Source of the DNA: Alistipes ihumii AP11 | Lineage (GTDB): Bacteria > Bacteroidota > Bacteroidia > Bacteroidales > Rikenellaceae | Reading direction: 5' to 3' | Assembly (NCBI RefSeq): GCF_025144665.1 | Contig: NZ_CP102294.1 | Coordinates: 372,001 to 436,000 of the forward strand | Length of the DNA: 64,000 nucleotides | Shown: positions 8,748 to 21,528 of the stretch, piece by piece | Numbering within the stretch: the stretch's first letter is position 1 | Layout: the number at the start of each line of letters is the position of its first letter | The notes under the pieces: generated by a model | Database searches by the model: none | What the model was told of the DNA's origin: nothing | What the model saw: the letters and a program-made list of their open reading frames with translations, nothing else | Translations under genes and position numbers: made by a program

Positions 8748-9419
8748 TTAATCCTCGAACTTGTACCCTACGCCCTTGACCGTTACGATATGCCTGTCTC
8801 CGAGCTTCTCCCGCAGTTTGCGGACATGCACGTCGATCGTCCGGTCGCCCACGATCACGTCGCTGCCCCAAACGTTTGCGAAAATTTCCTCCCGCGAGAA
8901 TACCTTCTGAGGTTTCGAACAGAGCAGGCTCAACAGCTCGAACTCCTTGCGCGGAAGCGTCAACTGACGGCCCTCGCAAAAGACCAGATAGCGCTCCCGA
9001 TCGATCACGACGCCGCACGACTGCCCGTCGGCATCTCGGACCGTTGAGTCGAATCGTTTGAGCATGGCCCTGATCCGGCTGAGCAGCACCCTGACATGGA
9101 TCGGCTTGGCGATATAGTCGTCGGCGCCCGCATCGAACCCGGCAATCTGGGAATAGTCCTCGCCCCGAGCCGTCAGAAAGGCTATCAGCGTCCGGCGCAG
9201 CGAGTCGTGGGAGCGAATCTCGCGGCAGGTTTCGACCCCGTCCATCTCGGGCATCATCACGTCGAGCAGAATCAGATGAGGCACGACGCGCAGCGCCGTC
9301 TCGACCGCCTCGCGTCCGTTCGAGGCCGTAAATACCTCGTAGTCCTCCTTTTCCAGATTGTAGCGTATGAATTCAAGAATGTCGGCTTCGTCGTCGACAA
9401 GCAAGATGCGATAGGCCAT
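8748..9419 (-). CDS. OmpR/PhoB-type response regulator without adjacent kinase
   Basis: Two-component transcription factor with an N-terminal receiver and a C-terminal winged helix. The start at 9419 (MAYRILLVDDEAD) puts the acidic pocket at Asp9/Asp10, the phospho-acceptor at Asp53 in LLDVMMPEMDG, the switch Thr in FLTARGED and the conserved Lys in DDYIAKPI. The DNA-binding domain has the typical EFELLSLLCSKP and a recognition region ending HVRKLREKLGDRHIVTVKGVGYKFED. An in-frame upstream start at 9464 would add 15 residues unlike the family. No histidine kinase is encoded next to it, so its signal is unknown. Confidence 0.9.
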   Translation of the reverse strand: MAYRILLVDDEADILEFIRYNLEKEDYEVFTASNGREAVETALRVVPHLILLDVMMPEMDGVETCREIRSHDSLRRTLIAFLTARGEDYSQIAGFDAGADDYIAKPIHVRVLLSRIRAMLKRFDSTVRDADGQSCGVVIDRERYLVFCEGRQLTLPRKEFELLSLLCSKPQKVFSREEIFANVWGSDVIVGDRTIDVHVRKLREKLGDRHIVTVKGVGYKFED

Positions 9420-9560
9420 GGTTGTTTTTGTAGTATCGGCACATCGAGCCGCATACGGTTTCACGTTGCAATTTTAATCAATTAATGTGAACATAACGTT
9501 AAGAATCCCGGCGAATTTCGCGGGTTCGCTCCCATCCCTTAACTTTTTGGAGACGCCGTG

Positions 9561-9580
9561 TGATTTTTCCCGAAAAATCA
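9561..9580. promoter_or_regulatory. Inverted repeat, possible operator in the regulator/DUF349 intergenic region
   Basis: Perfect 8-bp inverted repeat TGATTTTT-N4-AAAAATCA placed directly before the -7 element of the DUF349 gene, in the stretch that would separate the -33 and -7 boxes. There is no following T-run beyond the repeat, so an operator is more likely than a terminator. Confidence 0.4.
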
Positions 9581-9582
9581 TG

Positions 9583-9590
9583 TACATTTG
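9583..9590 (+). promoter_or_regulatory. Candidate -7 element for the DUF349-pyrG-yidC operon
   Basis: TACATTTG matches TAnnTTTG and lies 52 nt before the chosen ATG at 9643. The -33 half is degenerate. Confidence 0.5.
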
Positions 9591-9642
9591 TCACTTTAGC
9601 CACAGGCTACGAAAAGAATACTCAACAATAAACAGCAAAGCG

Positions 9643-13345
<3,703 letters not shown>

Positions 13346-13360
13346 TCTCACGCACAGAAC

Positions 13361-15268
13361 ATGGACAAGAAATCGCTATTGGGTCTACTTATCATAGGCG
13401 TCATTCTTTTTGTATTCACATGGCATAGCAGCAAGCAGCAGGCGGAAATAGCAAGGCAGCAGGCTTCGATCGACTCGGCGGCCAGAGCCTCGCTGCCGGT
13501 CGAGACGGTCGCGTCCGAAATCGATCCCGCATCGCCTTCCCCGACGGCGGACAGCGCGGCTCTGCGGGAGAAACAACAGCGCGAGGAACATTTGGGCCGT
13601 TATCTGTACGCGGCGACCGAAGGCACTGAAACATTCTACACGATCGAGAACGACCTGCTGAAAATCCGCTTCTCGAATAAGGGAGGCCGCGTCGCGTCGG
13701 TCGAGCTGAAAGACTATAAGACCTACCGTCAAACTCCGCTCCTGCTGTTCGCCGACTCTACCTCGGTGTTCGATCTCTCCTTCTTCATCAAGAAAGGATA
13801 CAACAACACCCAGATCAACACGAGCGAGTACTATTTCGAACCGGTCGATGCGAACGGATTGGCTTTCGCGTCCGGCGAGGAACAGAAAAACTTCGCCATG
13901 CGGCTGAACGTCGATTCCGCATCGTATGTCGAATACCTCTATACGATCCGTCGGGACAACTACATGATCGACTTCGACGTCCGGTTCGTGGGAATGGACG
14001 ACCTGCTGGCGCCGAATCAGGGCGATCTGGAAATCAACTGGCAGAACGTGGGGCCTCAGAACGAGAAGGGCTTCGATAACGAGAACAACTACACGACGAT
14101 CGCCTATAATTTCCCGGGCGACAACACGATCGAGGAACTGGGCATGTCGAAGGAGACCAAGGACGAGACGGTCAACTCGAAGATCAAGTGGGTGGCCTTC
14201 AAGCAGCAGTTCTTCTCGTCGATCCTGATCGCCGGAAACGACTTCCAGAACGCCACGTTGCAATACGAAACATTCGCGTCGGGCAGCGGAAATATCAAGC
14301 AGTTCCATGCCCAGCTTTCGGTTCCGTACACTCCGCAGACCGACAGCTACGGCTTCAGTTTCTACTTCGGTCCGAACAAGTACTCGACGCTGAAAAAGTA
14401 CGACGACCTGCATTTGCAGCGACTCGTGCCGCTGGGCGGCTGGATTATCGGCTGGGTCAACCGCTGGCTCGTGATTCCGACGTTCGACTTTCTGGGTAAG
14501 TACATCGCAAACTACGGCCTGATCATTCTGCTGCTGACTATCTTCATCAAGATCATCATCTCGCCGCTGACCTACAAGTCCTACCTTTCGACGGCCAAGA
14601 TGCGGTTACTGAAACCCGAGATGGACAAGATCAACGAGAAATACCCGAAGCAGGAGGACGCGATGAAAAAGCAGCAGGCGATGATGGCGCTTTACAAGAG
14701 CGCCGGCGTCAATCCGATGGGCGGGTGCCTCCCGTTGCTGATCCAGTTCCCGATCCTGATCGCGATGTTCCGTTTCTTCCCGGCCTCGATCGAGTTGCGC
14801 GGCAAATCGTTCCTCTGGGCCGACGACCTGTCGTCCTACGACAGCATTCTGCATCTTCCGTTCGACATCCCGTTCTACGGCGACCACGTCAGCCTGTTCG
14901 CGTTGCTGATGGCCGTATCGGTTTTCATCACCTCGAAGATCAGCTACTCGCAGACCGCCCAAGCAGGTCCGCAGATGGCCGGCATGAAGTTCATGATGCT
15001 CTACCTGATGCCGCTGATGCTGCTTTTCTGGTTCAATAACTACTCGAGCGGCCTGAGCTACTACTATCTGGTCAGCAATATCATCACGATGGGGCAGACC
15101 TTCGGATTCCGCTATATCGTCAACGAGGACAAGCTTCACCAGCGGATGAAGGAGAACGCGAGAAAACCGAAAAAGATGAGCAAGTTCCAGCAACGCTACG
15201 AAGAGCTTATGAAGCAGCGCGAGCAACTGGCGCGACAGCAGGCCGCCGCCAGAAACAAGCGGAAATAG
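13361..15268 (+). CDS. yidC: Membrane protein insertase YidC
   Basis: Inserts and folds inner-membrane proteins, alone or with SecYEG. The 635-residue length is normal for Bacteroidota. Residues 4-22 form the N-terminal anchor, followed by a Gln/Ala/Pro-rich linker, a large periplasmic domain (about 85-365), and the conserved insertase core with five helices (about 370-590), including NYGLIILLLTIFIKIIISPL, NPMGGCLPLLIQFPILIAMF and FWFNNYSSGLSYYYLVSNI. The C-terminal tail is Lys/Arg/Gln-rich and fits ribosome contact. The operon ends at the hairpin directly downstream. Confidence 0.96.
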   Translation: MDKKSLLGLLIIGVILFVFTWHSSKQQAEIARQQASIDSAARASLPVETVASEIDPASPSPTADSAALREKQQREEHLGRYLYAATEGTETFYTIENDLLKIRFSNKGGRVASVELKDYKTYRQTPLLLFADSTSVFDLSFFIKKGYNNTQINTSEYYFEPVDANGLAFASGEEQKNFAMRLNVDSASYVEYLYTIRRDNYMIDFDVRFVGMDDLLAPNQGDLEINWQNVGPQNEKGFDNENNYTTIAYNFPGDNTIEELGMSKETKDETVNSKIKWVAFKQQFFSSILIAGNDFQNATLQYETFASGSGNIKQFHAQLSVPYTPQTDSYGFSFYFGPNKYSTLKKYDDLHLQRLVPLGGWIIGWVNRWLVIPTFDFLGKYIANYGLIILLLTIFIKIIISPLTYKSYLSTAKMRLLKPEMDKINEKYPKQEDAMKKQQAMMALYKSAGVNPMGGCLPLLIQFPILIAMFRFFPASIELRGKSFLWADDLSSYDSILHLPFDIPFYGDHVSLFALLMAVSVFITSKISYSQTAQAGPQMAGMKFMMLYLMPLMLLFWFNNYSSGLSYYYLVSNIITMGQTFGFRYIVNEDKLHQRMKENARKPKKMSKFQQRYEELMKQREQLARQQAAARNKRK

Positions 15269-15293
15269 AAACGGCAGGCCCGTTTCCTGCATC

Positions 15294-15334
15294 GAACCGC
15301 GTGCCTTTCAAACGGCACGCGGTTCGTCGTTTTC
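15294..15334 (+). terminator. Intrinsic terminator after yidC
   Basis: Perfect 12-bp stem GAACCGCGTGCC / GGCACGCGGTTC with an 8-nt loop, then a short TTTT within GTCGTTTTC. Confidence 0.75.
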
Positions 15335-15541
15335 AACGGGGGTAACAAGGAGTTCGGTCCACCCTCCGGTTTCCTGAACGGTATTAGAAAATATCCGATG
15401 ATACAAGTCTGTACCCGCCGCATATCGAACCCGTCTATGCGAATCGATTTCAGAAGCATGACAGAGAATGTCAGGAAAACAGCACGACGATCATCCGGCT
15501 TGGCCGAAAAAAAACGCTGCCTCTTTCTGCGTGAACGGCAT

Positions 15542-16495
15542 TTATGCCGAAGATTCTCCGGACGAAGGGTCTGATCGGCTTTCAGGGCAATCGAGCCAGG
15601 ATGTCATCGTTTCCAAGACTTTTTCCCGGACCGGAGCGGCCGAAAGCACCAGATCATGCAATCCTCCCTCGATCGTCACACTCGTCACGCAGGAGCCCAG
15701 ACAACCTGCATAACGCCTTATATCCGCAACGTTCAGCACGGCATCGGCCGAACGGAAGCAATCGTTCCATGTTTTGGCGCGACACGAATCCGCCGAAGAA
15801 AGAACGAGTACGGGAATACGCAGTCCGAGACCGCGCCGCAATCGTCGCTGCGCCTTGCGGATCGCGCCGAGCCAAATGAAATAGAGCGGTACGCCGTCGC
15901 GCGGTTTCCACTGCGTGTCGAAATCCCATTCCCCGCGCGCCCCCCGATAAACGCTGTCGAAATAGAACGGAGAGAGCTCGTTTTTCTTATGAGCATAGGG
16001 CCACAGCCGTCCGAGAACGGCGGCAACAGGAACGGCTACGCGCCTTTTGAACCATGACGCGTTGAACTCGAAAAAAGGACTGTTGAGAATCAGTCGCTCT
16101 ATGTCGGCACGACGCCGGCCGTCGGAAGCGTACAGCGAAGCGAGCAATCCTCCGGTCGAATGGCCCATCAGAACGATCCGTTCGATCCGGTCCTGACGCA
16201 TCCGCTCGATCGAACGGTCGATCTCGGGATAATACTCATGCAGATCGCGGCAATAATACGGAGTCTGGCCGGCCTCCAGCGAGCGGCCGTACTTGCGCAG
16301 ATCGAGCGCATAGAAGCTCCATCCGCGCGCGACGAACCATCGCGCCATGTGCGTCTGGAAAAAATAGTCGACATATCCGTGCAAATACAATACGGCCCGC
16401 GACGGAGCGCGCCCGGCCGCAAAGCGGACCAAAGTCGCCGCCACGCTACCTTCGTAATCATCGGGTAAAGGTATCCGGAAAATGCTTGCTTCCAT
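15542..16495 (-). CDS. Alpha/beta hydrolase, serine lipase-like
   Basis: A 317-residue alpha/beta hydrolase of the monoacylglycerol-lipase-like group (hydrolase_4 type). Evidence: LYLHGYVDYF oxyanion segment (about 37-46), the nucleophile elbow MGHSTGG (Ser about 112), a late strand LVLSSADS carrying the candidate acid, and a His in EGGLHDLVLSA. There is no signal peptide, so it is probably cytosolic. Neighbours do not indicate the substrate: it is alone between the yidC terminator and the divergent Gfo/Idh/MocA gene. The family assignment is firm, the substrate unknown. Confidence 0.8.
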   Translation of the reverse strand: MEASIFRIPLPDDYEGSVAATLVRFAAGRAPSRAVLYLHGYVDYFFQTHMARWFVARGWSFYALDLRKYGRSLEAGQTPYYCRDLHEYYPEIDRSIERMRQDRIERIVLMGHSTGGLLASLYASDGRRRADIERLILNSPFFEFNASWFKRRVAVPVAAVLGRLWPYAHKKNELSPFYFDSVYRGARGEWDFDTQWKPRDGVPLYFIWLGAIRKAQRRLRRGLGLRIPVLVLSSADSCRAKTWNDCFRSADAVLNVADIRRYAGCLGSCVTSVTIEGGLHDLVLSAAPVREKVLETMTSWLDCPESRSDPSSGESSA

Positions 16496-16517
16496 AATAT
16501 ATCCTATCGGCTCAAAT

Positions 16518-16525
16518 CAAAGATA
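16518..16525 (-). promoter_or_regulatory. Candidate -7 element for the hydrolase gene
   Basis: Minus-strand TATCTTTG, a perfect TAnnTTTG, 22 nt before the ATG at 16495. A TTTG lies 14 nt upstream, closer than ideal. Confidence 0.5.
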
Positions 16526-16578
16526 GTGCAAGTTCCCGGCAAAACGAGACGGAAAGGAACGGATTGTGAAGTTTTTTT

Positions 16579-16586
16579 TAACTTTG
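16579..16586 (+). promoter_or_regulatory. Candidate -7 element for the Gfo/Idh/MocA gene
   Basis: Plus-strand TAACTTTG, a perfect TAnnTTTG, 25 nt before the ATG at 16612. It is divergent from the hydrolase element 54 nt away. Confidence 0.5.
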
Positions 16587-16611
16587 TTAGAAATCATTAA
16601 TATTTCAGAAG

Positions 16612-17772
16612 ATGGACAGAAAACTGAGAATGGGCATGATCGGCGGCGGCAACGGCGCATTCATCGGAGCCATACACCGGGCGGCAGCCCTGATGGACAA
16701 CCAGATCGAGCTGGTCTGCGGCTGCTTCAGCAGCAGGCCCGACGTCTCGCTGGCTTCCGGGCGGGAATACTTTCTATCCGACGAGCGGATCTACGCCTCG
16801 TTCCGCGAGATGATCGAGCGCGAAGCCGCGCTGCCCGAAGGCGTGCGAATGGACTTCGTATCGATCGTAACGCCCAACTTTCTCCATTTCGATCCGGCTA
16901 TGGCCGCGCTCGACCGGGGTTTCGACGTCGTGCTTGACAAGCCGATGACATACAGTCTTGACGAAGCCTATCGGTTGCGGGAAAAAATCCGCGAAACGGG
17001 CCGCACGCTGGCGCTCACGCATACCTACTCGGGCTATCCGGCCGTCAAAGAGGCTCGGGAAAGAGTTGCAAGCGGCGTATTCGGGAAAATCAGGAAAATA
17101 TACGTAGAATATCCCCAAGGCTGGCTGTCCGACCGAGCGGAACTGCAACCCGGTTCGAATGCCGGATGGCGGACCGATCCGGCGAGAGCCGGAAAGGCGG
17201 GCTGCATGGGCGACATCGGCACGCATGCCCTTCAGTTGGCGGAATATGTTTCCGGACAGCGCTGCGCGAGCCTGTGCGCCGATCTGTCGGCCATTGTCGA
17301 GGGTCGCTCGCTGGACGACGACGGAGCGGCCCTGCTCCGCTTCGACGGCGGTGCAAGCGGCGTACTGATCGCCACACAGGTGGCTGCCGGCGAAGAAAAC
17401 GACATTTCGATCCGCCTATACGGAGAAAAAGGCGGCATGGAATGGCATCAGGCAGAGCCCAATTCGCTGTACGTCAAATGGCCCGACCGCCCGATGGAAG
17501 TCGTGCGCACGGGCAACGGCTATATGGGTGCTGCCGCGCGGGCCAATACTCGCACGCCGGGCGGTCACCCCGAAGGCTACATCGAAGCGTTCGCCAACAT
17601 CTACCGCAATTTCGCACGCACGGTCCGGGCTCGCCGGGAGGGTAGGGAGCCGCAGCCCGAATGGACCGATTTCCCGTCCGTCGAGGACGGTATCCGAGGC
17701 ATGCAGTTCATCGAAACCATGGTCCGCTCGGGCTCCGATCCGGACCGAAAATGGACGGACTGGGTCGGATAG
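16612..17772 (+). CDS. Gfo/Idh/MocA family NAD(P)-dependent oxidoreductase
   Basis: A 386-residue sugar or inositol dehydrogenase-like protein. The N-terminal Rossmann fold reads MGMIGGGNGAFIGAIHRAAA, with a long insertion typical of the subgroup. The conserved Lys-Pro motif is in DKPMTYSLDEA, and GCMGDIGTHAL carries the catalytic-type Asp/His in the C-terminal alpha/beta domain. There is no Tat or Sec signal, so it is cytosolic. Similar proteins act on inositol, glucose-6-phosphate-type or amino-sugar substrates. The gene stands alone and gives no context for its substrate. Confidence 0.88.
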   Translation: MDRKLRMGMIGGGNGAFIGAIHRAAALMDNQIELVCGCFSSRPDVSLASGREYFLSDERIYASFREMIEREAALPEGVRMDFVSIVTPNFLHFDPAMAALDRGFDVVLDKPMTYSLDEAYRLREKIRETGRTLALTHTYSGYPAVKEARERVASGVFGKIRKIYVEYPQGWLSDRAELQPGSNAGWRTDPARAGKAGCMGDIGTHALQLAEYVSGQRCASLCADLSAIVEGRSLDDDGAALLRFDGGASGVLIATQVAAGEENDISIRLYGEKGGMEWHQAEPNSLYVKWPDRPMEVVRTGNGYMGAAARANTRTPGGHPEGYIEAFANIYRNFARTVRARREGREPQPEWTDFPSVEDGIRGMQFIETMVRSGSDPDRKWTDWVG

Positions 17773-17801
17773 CATTCCGATCCGAGGGGGAATATACAGT
17801 A

Positions 17802-17847
17802 CCGAAAAGACCGGGCGCGTTCTTGCGAACGCGCCCGGTCTTTTCGG
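17802..17847. terminator. Bidirectional intrinsic terminator
   Basis: Two 21-base arms (17802-17822 and 17827-17847) are exactly complementary around a 4-nt loop; the arms contain AAAA and TTTT near the base. It lies between the converging Gfo/Idh/MocA and ompH genes and can end both transcripts. Confidence 0.9.
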
Positions 17848-17864
17848 CTTGATTACTATCGGCA

Positions 17865-18419
17865 CTACTGAGCGGGTGCCGTCGTCTGCTCGGCAGCCGG
17901 CTTATCCTTCAGATTGAGCTCCTTTTTCACCAGCGGAAGCACGTCCGTCACCGTAGCCGAATTGTAGTAGGCCAGAGGGTCGGAGGTAACGTTGAACACC
18001 AGCGTAAAGCCATTGTCCTTGCTCACCTTTTCAACGGCTTTCTGGGCCTTGTCGTAAATCGGAGTGAGCAGATCGCCCTGCGTCTTCTGGAACTGCTGGG
18101 AAGCCACTTGCTGCAATTCCTGATAACGGTTCTGCAGGTCGTTCAGTTCCTTGGTCTTGAGCTGATTGACGGCTTCGGAATAGGTCGCCTGATTCTTCTG
18201 GTATTCCTGATACTTGGTATTGAACTCTACCTGTACGGCATCCAGCTGGTCGCCCAGCTCTTTCTGCAATGCCTGCAGTTTCACGGAAGCGGAATCGCTC
18301 TCCGGCATCAGAGTCACCAACTCGGCCATGTTAATGTATCCGAATTTCTGAGCTGAAGCGGTCGAACCGCATACAGCGACAACAGCCAAGGCCAAAGTCA
18401 GCTTAAAAAGTGTTTTCAT
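17865..18419 (-). CDS. OmpH/Skp family periplasmic chaperone (copy 1)
   Basis: Skp-type chaperones hold unfolded outer-membrane proteins in the periplasm on their way to BamA. The start at 18419 gives a clean signal peptide, MKTLFKLTLALAVVAV ending at ASAQ. The mature part, KFGYINMAELVTLMPESDSASVKLQALQKEL, leads into a long Gln/Glu/Lys-rich helical hairpin (about 45-125), then DKAQKAVEKVSKDNGFTLVFN, which is the conserved end of the family. The tail is Pro/Ala/Thr-rich. It is last in the uppS-bamA-ompH-ompH run and shares strand and spacing with copy 2. Confidence 0.88.
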   Translation of the reverse strand: MKTLFKLTLALAVVAVCGSTASAQKFGYINMAELVTLMPESDSASVKLQALQKELGDQLDAVQVEFNTKYQEYQKNQATYSEAVNQLKTKELNDLQNRYQELQQVASQQFQKTQGDLLTPIYDKAQKAVEKVSKDNGFTLVFNVTSDPLAYYNSATVTDVLPLVKKELNLKDKPAAEQTTAPAQ

Positions 18420-18436
18420 AAATGACATTAAGTTAA

Positions 18437-18949
18437 TTATTGTTTCAGCAAGGTAATAATTGCATTCGTTTTATCCAAGGCCGGAGCGTAATAAAGAAGC
18501 GTTTGATTGTTCGCCCTATCGATCACCATCGTGATCTGGTTGGTCTCGGCATACTGGTTAATGGCGGCGAAGACGCGCTCCTGTATCGGCTTGATCAGCT
18601 CGAGGCGTTTCTTGATCAAATCGCCTTCGGGACCGAAAACTTCCTGCTGATACTTCTTGATATCCTTCTCGCGCTTGATGATCTCTTCCTCCCGCGCATT
18701 ACGGTTGATCTCGGACAGATAGCCCTTCTGAGACTGGTAGGTCTCGTACATCTGGTCGAGCGTAGCATACGCCTCGTCGATATTCTTCTGGTATTGGGCC
18801 GACAGGTCGTCCAGCTGCTTGATAGCCGCGTTGTAATCGTCCAGCGACTTGAAAATCGCTTCCGAATCGACGAATACGTAACTACTCTGTGCCAGTGCGC
18901 TGCCCGTAGCAGCCACGGCCAAAACAAACAAAACAATGAGCTTTTTCAT
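18437..18949 (-). CDS. OmpH/Skp family periplasmic chaperone (copy 2)
   Basis: Second Skp-like chaperone, 170 residues, directly downstream of bamA. It has a signal peptide (MKKLIVLFVLAVAATGSALAQ), a conserved YVFVDSEAIFKSLDDYN segment, a central coiled-coil hairpin (about 45-120) and an end region ERVFAAINQYAETNQITMVIDRA. Sequence identity with copy 1 is low outside the fold pattern, so the pair is an old duplication with likely division of labour. The two-copy arrangement after bamA is common in Bacteroidales as I recall it. Confidence 0.88.
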   Translation of the reverse strand: MKKLIVLFVLAVAATGSALAQSSYVFVDSEAIFKSLDDYNAAIKQLDDLSAQYQKNIDEAYATLDQMYETYQSQKGYLSEINRNAREEEIIKREKDIKKYQQEVFGPEGDLIKKRLELIKPIQERVFAAINQYAETNQITMVIDRANNQTLLYYAPALDKTNAIITLLKQ

Positions 18950-18966
18950 AGCCGTATCCCGTTAAG

Positions 18967-21504
18967 TTAGAACTGTGTACCGATAATGAAATGGACTTGG
19001 CTGCCGCTACGTTCGGTCTGTCCGACCGCCTTGTCGAACCCGTATCCCCAGTCGATTCCGAGCATGCCGACGATCGGCAGATAAATCCGCGCGCCGACGC
19101 CGATCGACCGCTTGATCAGGAACGGATCGAACTCCTTCCACGACTTGAATGCGTTACCGCCTTCCGCAAATACCAGACCATAGATCGTGGACGACGGCTT
19201 CAGGATAAACGGGTAGCGTATCTCCATCGTGTACTTGTTATAGGCGCGAGCATAGTCCGCACGACCGTCGGCCGTATAGGTATAGGGAGTCAGCGCGCTG
19301 TTCTCGTAGCCTCTCAGGCCGACGATCTCCACGCCGTATACATTGTATCCCGACATGCCGTCGCCGCCCACGTCGAATCCCTCGAAAGGCGACGGCTTGT
19401 TCTTGTTGTAAGAGCCCAGATATCCCATTTCGGCACGGGCCATCAGCACCAGCTTGTTGTTGTTGGTCAGCGGGTAGTACCACTGGGCCTTGAACTGCCA
19501 CTTGTGATATTCGATCCACTTGTACCGCTTGTAGTCCGGAAGGTTCGGGTCGGCATAGTCGACATTCTTCTGGAACAGCGAGTAGGGCGGCGTCAGCGTC
19601 AGCGACAGCGAGAACTCGGAACCCGTACGCGGATAGATCGGCGAGTCGACCGAATTGCGGGCGAGCACCGTCTTCAGCGCGAAAATGTTCGACGTACCGT
19701 TGGTTACCAGAAAGCTCGACCAGTCTTTCAGATTGTATGCCTGATAACTGATCTCGTTATATATGGTGAAATAGCGGTCGGGCCACGACAGCCGGCGGCC
19801 GATACCCACCGACACGCCGATCGTGCGGAAGTGCCGGTTTCCGGACTGCCATGCGTAATAGGCGTCCGTCTCGTCCGAGTAGTACAGGCCGACGGTCAGC
19901 GAGTTGGGCTTCTTGCCGCCGAGCCACGGCTCGGTGAAGTTCAGAGAAATAGCCTTGTAGTAAGAACCGTTGGTCTGTCCCCGGATAGCCAGCTGCTGGT
20001 TCTGCCCGTGAGGGTAGGGACGCCACTCGCTTCCCTTAAAGAAGTTTTTCAGCGACACGTTGTTCAGCTGCACGCCGACCGAGCCGACGAACATGTTGGA
20101 GCCCCAACCGCCCGATATCTCGAACTTGTCGCTGGCCACCTCCTCGAGCGGGAACGAAATATCGACCAGCTCGTTGGAATTGGGAACCAAATCGATGCCA
20201 GGACTCGTCTTCTCCGGGTCGAAGTGCTGCATCTGGTTCAGCTGACGGATCGTCTGCATCAGCAGCGCACGGTTGTACAATTCGCCGGGCCGCACGTACA
20301 GTTCGCGACGAATCACCCGGTCGTTGACCCGGTGATTTCCGGAAATCCTGACCTCGTTGATTTTGGCTTGCTTGCCCTCGAATATCTTCACGTTGATATC
20401 GATCGAGTCCTCTCCGACGACCACCTCTCCGGGATCGATGCTGGAGAACAGATAGCCGTTGTTCTGATACAGCGAGCTGATCGAGGACATGTCCTCGTAA
20501 TCGGCATGCTTGCCGATACCCAGTCTCTTGTGGAGCGTCTTCTTGTCGTAAGTCTCGCCCTTGCTGATTCCGAGCATGTCGTTCAGCTGCCGCGTCTCGT
20601 AGACGCTGTTGCCGGTCCACGACACGTTCCGGTAATAGAACTTATTCCCCTCGTCGACTTTCAGGGCGATTCCGAGCCGCTTGTCGTTGATCCGGTACAC
20701 GGAGTCGCTGAGAATCGTCGCATTGCGGTAACCCCGCGAGTTGTAGAAGTCGATCAGGTTCTCCTTGTCCTCTTCGTAGTCCTTTTCCTTATATTTGGCC
20801 CCTTTGAATATGTTGACGCTCTTTTGGTGCGTTTTCTTGAACGAGCGGCGCAACTGCCGGTCGGAGAGCGCCGTGTTGCCCTCGAAATCGATCTTGCCGA
20901 TCTTGACCTTGTTCTTGCGGTCGACGACGAAAAATACGTTCACGACGTTTTCGAGCGTCGTATCGTTCTCGAGCCGCACGCTGACGTCCGCATTGTAAAA
21001 CCCTTTCTCGGCGAAATACTTGCGAATGGCGTCTTTCGAGCTGTTCAGGACAAAATCGGAAAGCTCGCCGCCTTTCTTCAGCTTGAGCGTTTCGAGCAAC
21101 TCGCTCATCTGTCCCTTGCGGACTCCCTCGATCTTCCAGTCGTAAACCCGGGGTCTCTCCCTGAGGACGATCTCGATATTGACGCTGTCGCCTACGGGCT
21201 CCGTAAGTATCTGCACGTCGGAATAGATCCGCTGGTTCCACATTGTTTTCAGCGTAGACGACAGATAGTCGCTCGGTATCATGATCGTATCGCCCTTGGT
21301 AAGGCCCGATATCGAAGCCACGACCTCCGGATCGAGATACTTGATCCCACTGACTTTCACCTTATTGATAATATATTGCTTGGGGTGTTCGTAATCGAGC
21401 ATCGGAGCATTCCGAACCTGAGCCGTCGAGTCTATCTGAGCCGCTGCGGGAACGCTTGCCAGTGAAAACAAAGCGATCGTCAGAATCCTTAGTCTGTTTC
21501 TCAT
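18967..21504 (-). CDS. bamA: Outer membrane protein assembly factor BamA
   Basis: Omp85-family core of the BAM machine, inserting beta-barrel proteins into the outer membrane. The 845-residue protein has a signal peptide (MRNRLRILTIALFSLASVPAAAQ), several POTRA-type domains over about residues 45-430 (for example VSGIKYLDPEVVASISGL, KIGKIDFEGNTALSDRQLRRSF and EVRISGNHRVNDRVIRREL) and a 16-strand-type barrel from about 450 to the end. It ends IGTQF with the terminal Phe expected of the beta-signal. uppS lies upstream and two ompH genes downstream on the same strand. Confidence 0.96.
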   Translation of the reverse strand: MRNRLRILTIALFSLASVPAAAQIDSTAQVRNAPMLDYEHPKQYIINKVKVSGIKYLDPEVVASISGLTKGDTIMIPSDYLSSTLKTMWNQRIYSDVQILTEPVGDSVNIEIVLRERPRVYDWKIEGVRKGQMSELLETLKLKKGGELSDFVLNSSKDAIRKYFAEKGFYNADVSVRLENDTTLENVVNVFFVVDRKNKVKIGKIDFEGNTALSDRQLRRSFKKTHQKSVNIFKGAKYKEKDYEEDKENLIDFYNSRGYRNATILSDSVYRINDKRLGIALKVDEGNKFYYRNVSWTGNSVYETRQLNDMLGISKGETYDKKTLHKRLGIGKHADYEDMSSISSLYQNNGYLFSSIDPGEVVVGEDSIDINVKIFEGKQAKINEVRISGNHRVNDRVIRRELYVRPGELYNRALLMQTIRQLNQMQHFDPEKTSPGIDLVPNSNELVDISFPLEEVASDKFEISGGWGSNMFVGSVGVQLNNVSLKNFFKGSEWRPYPHGQNQQLAIRGQTNGSYYKAISLNFTEPWLGGKKPNSLTVGLYYSDETDAYYAWQSGNRHFRTIGVSVGIGRRLSWPDRYFTIYNEISYQAYNLKDWSSFLVTNGTSNIFALKTVLARNSVDSPIYPRTGSEFSLSLTLTPPYSLFQKNVDYADPNLPDYKRYKWIEYHKWQFKAQWYYPLTNNNKLVLMARAEMGYLGSYNKNKPSPFEGFDVGGDGMSGYNVYGVEIVGLRGYENSALTPYTYTADGRADYARAYNKYTMEIRYPFILKPSSTIYGLVFAEGGNAFKSWKEFDPFLIKRSIGVGARIYLPIVGMLGIDWGYGFDKAVGQTERSGSQVHFIIGTQF

Positions 21505-21528
21505 TTGCTACGCTGAATGTAATGTACA

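Noticed and set aside
9487-9642. 52-residue N-terminal extension of the DUF349 protein
   Set aside because: It crosses the inverted repeat and the -7 element, so it would lie upstream of the likely transcription start.
18991-21465. 824-codon plus-strand frame opposite bamA
   Set aside because: Shadow of the bamA reading frame; no family pattern, and bamA itself has a signal peptide, POTRA domains and a terminal Phe.
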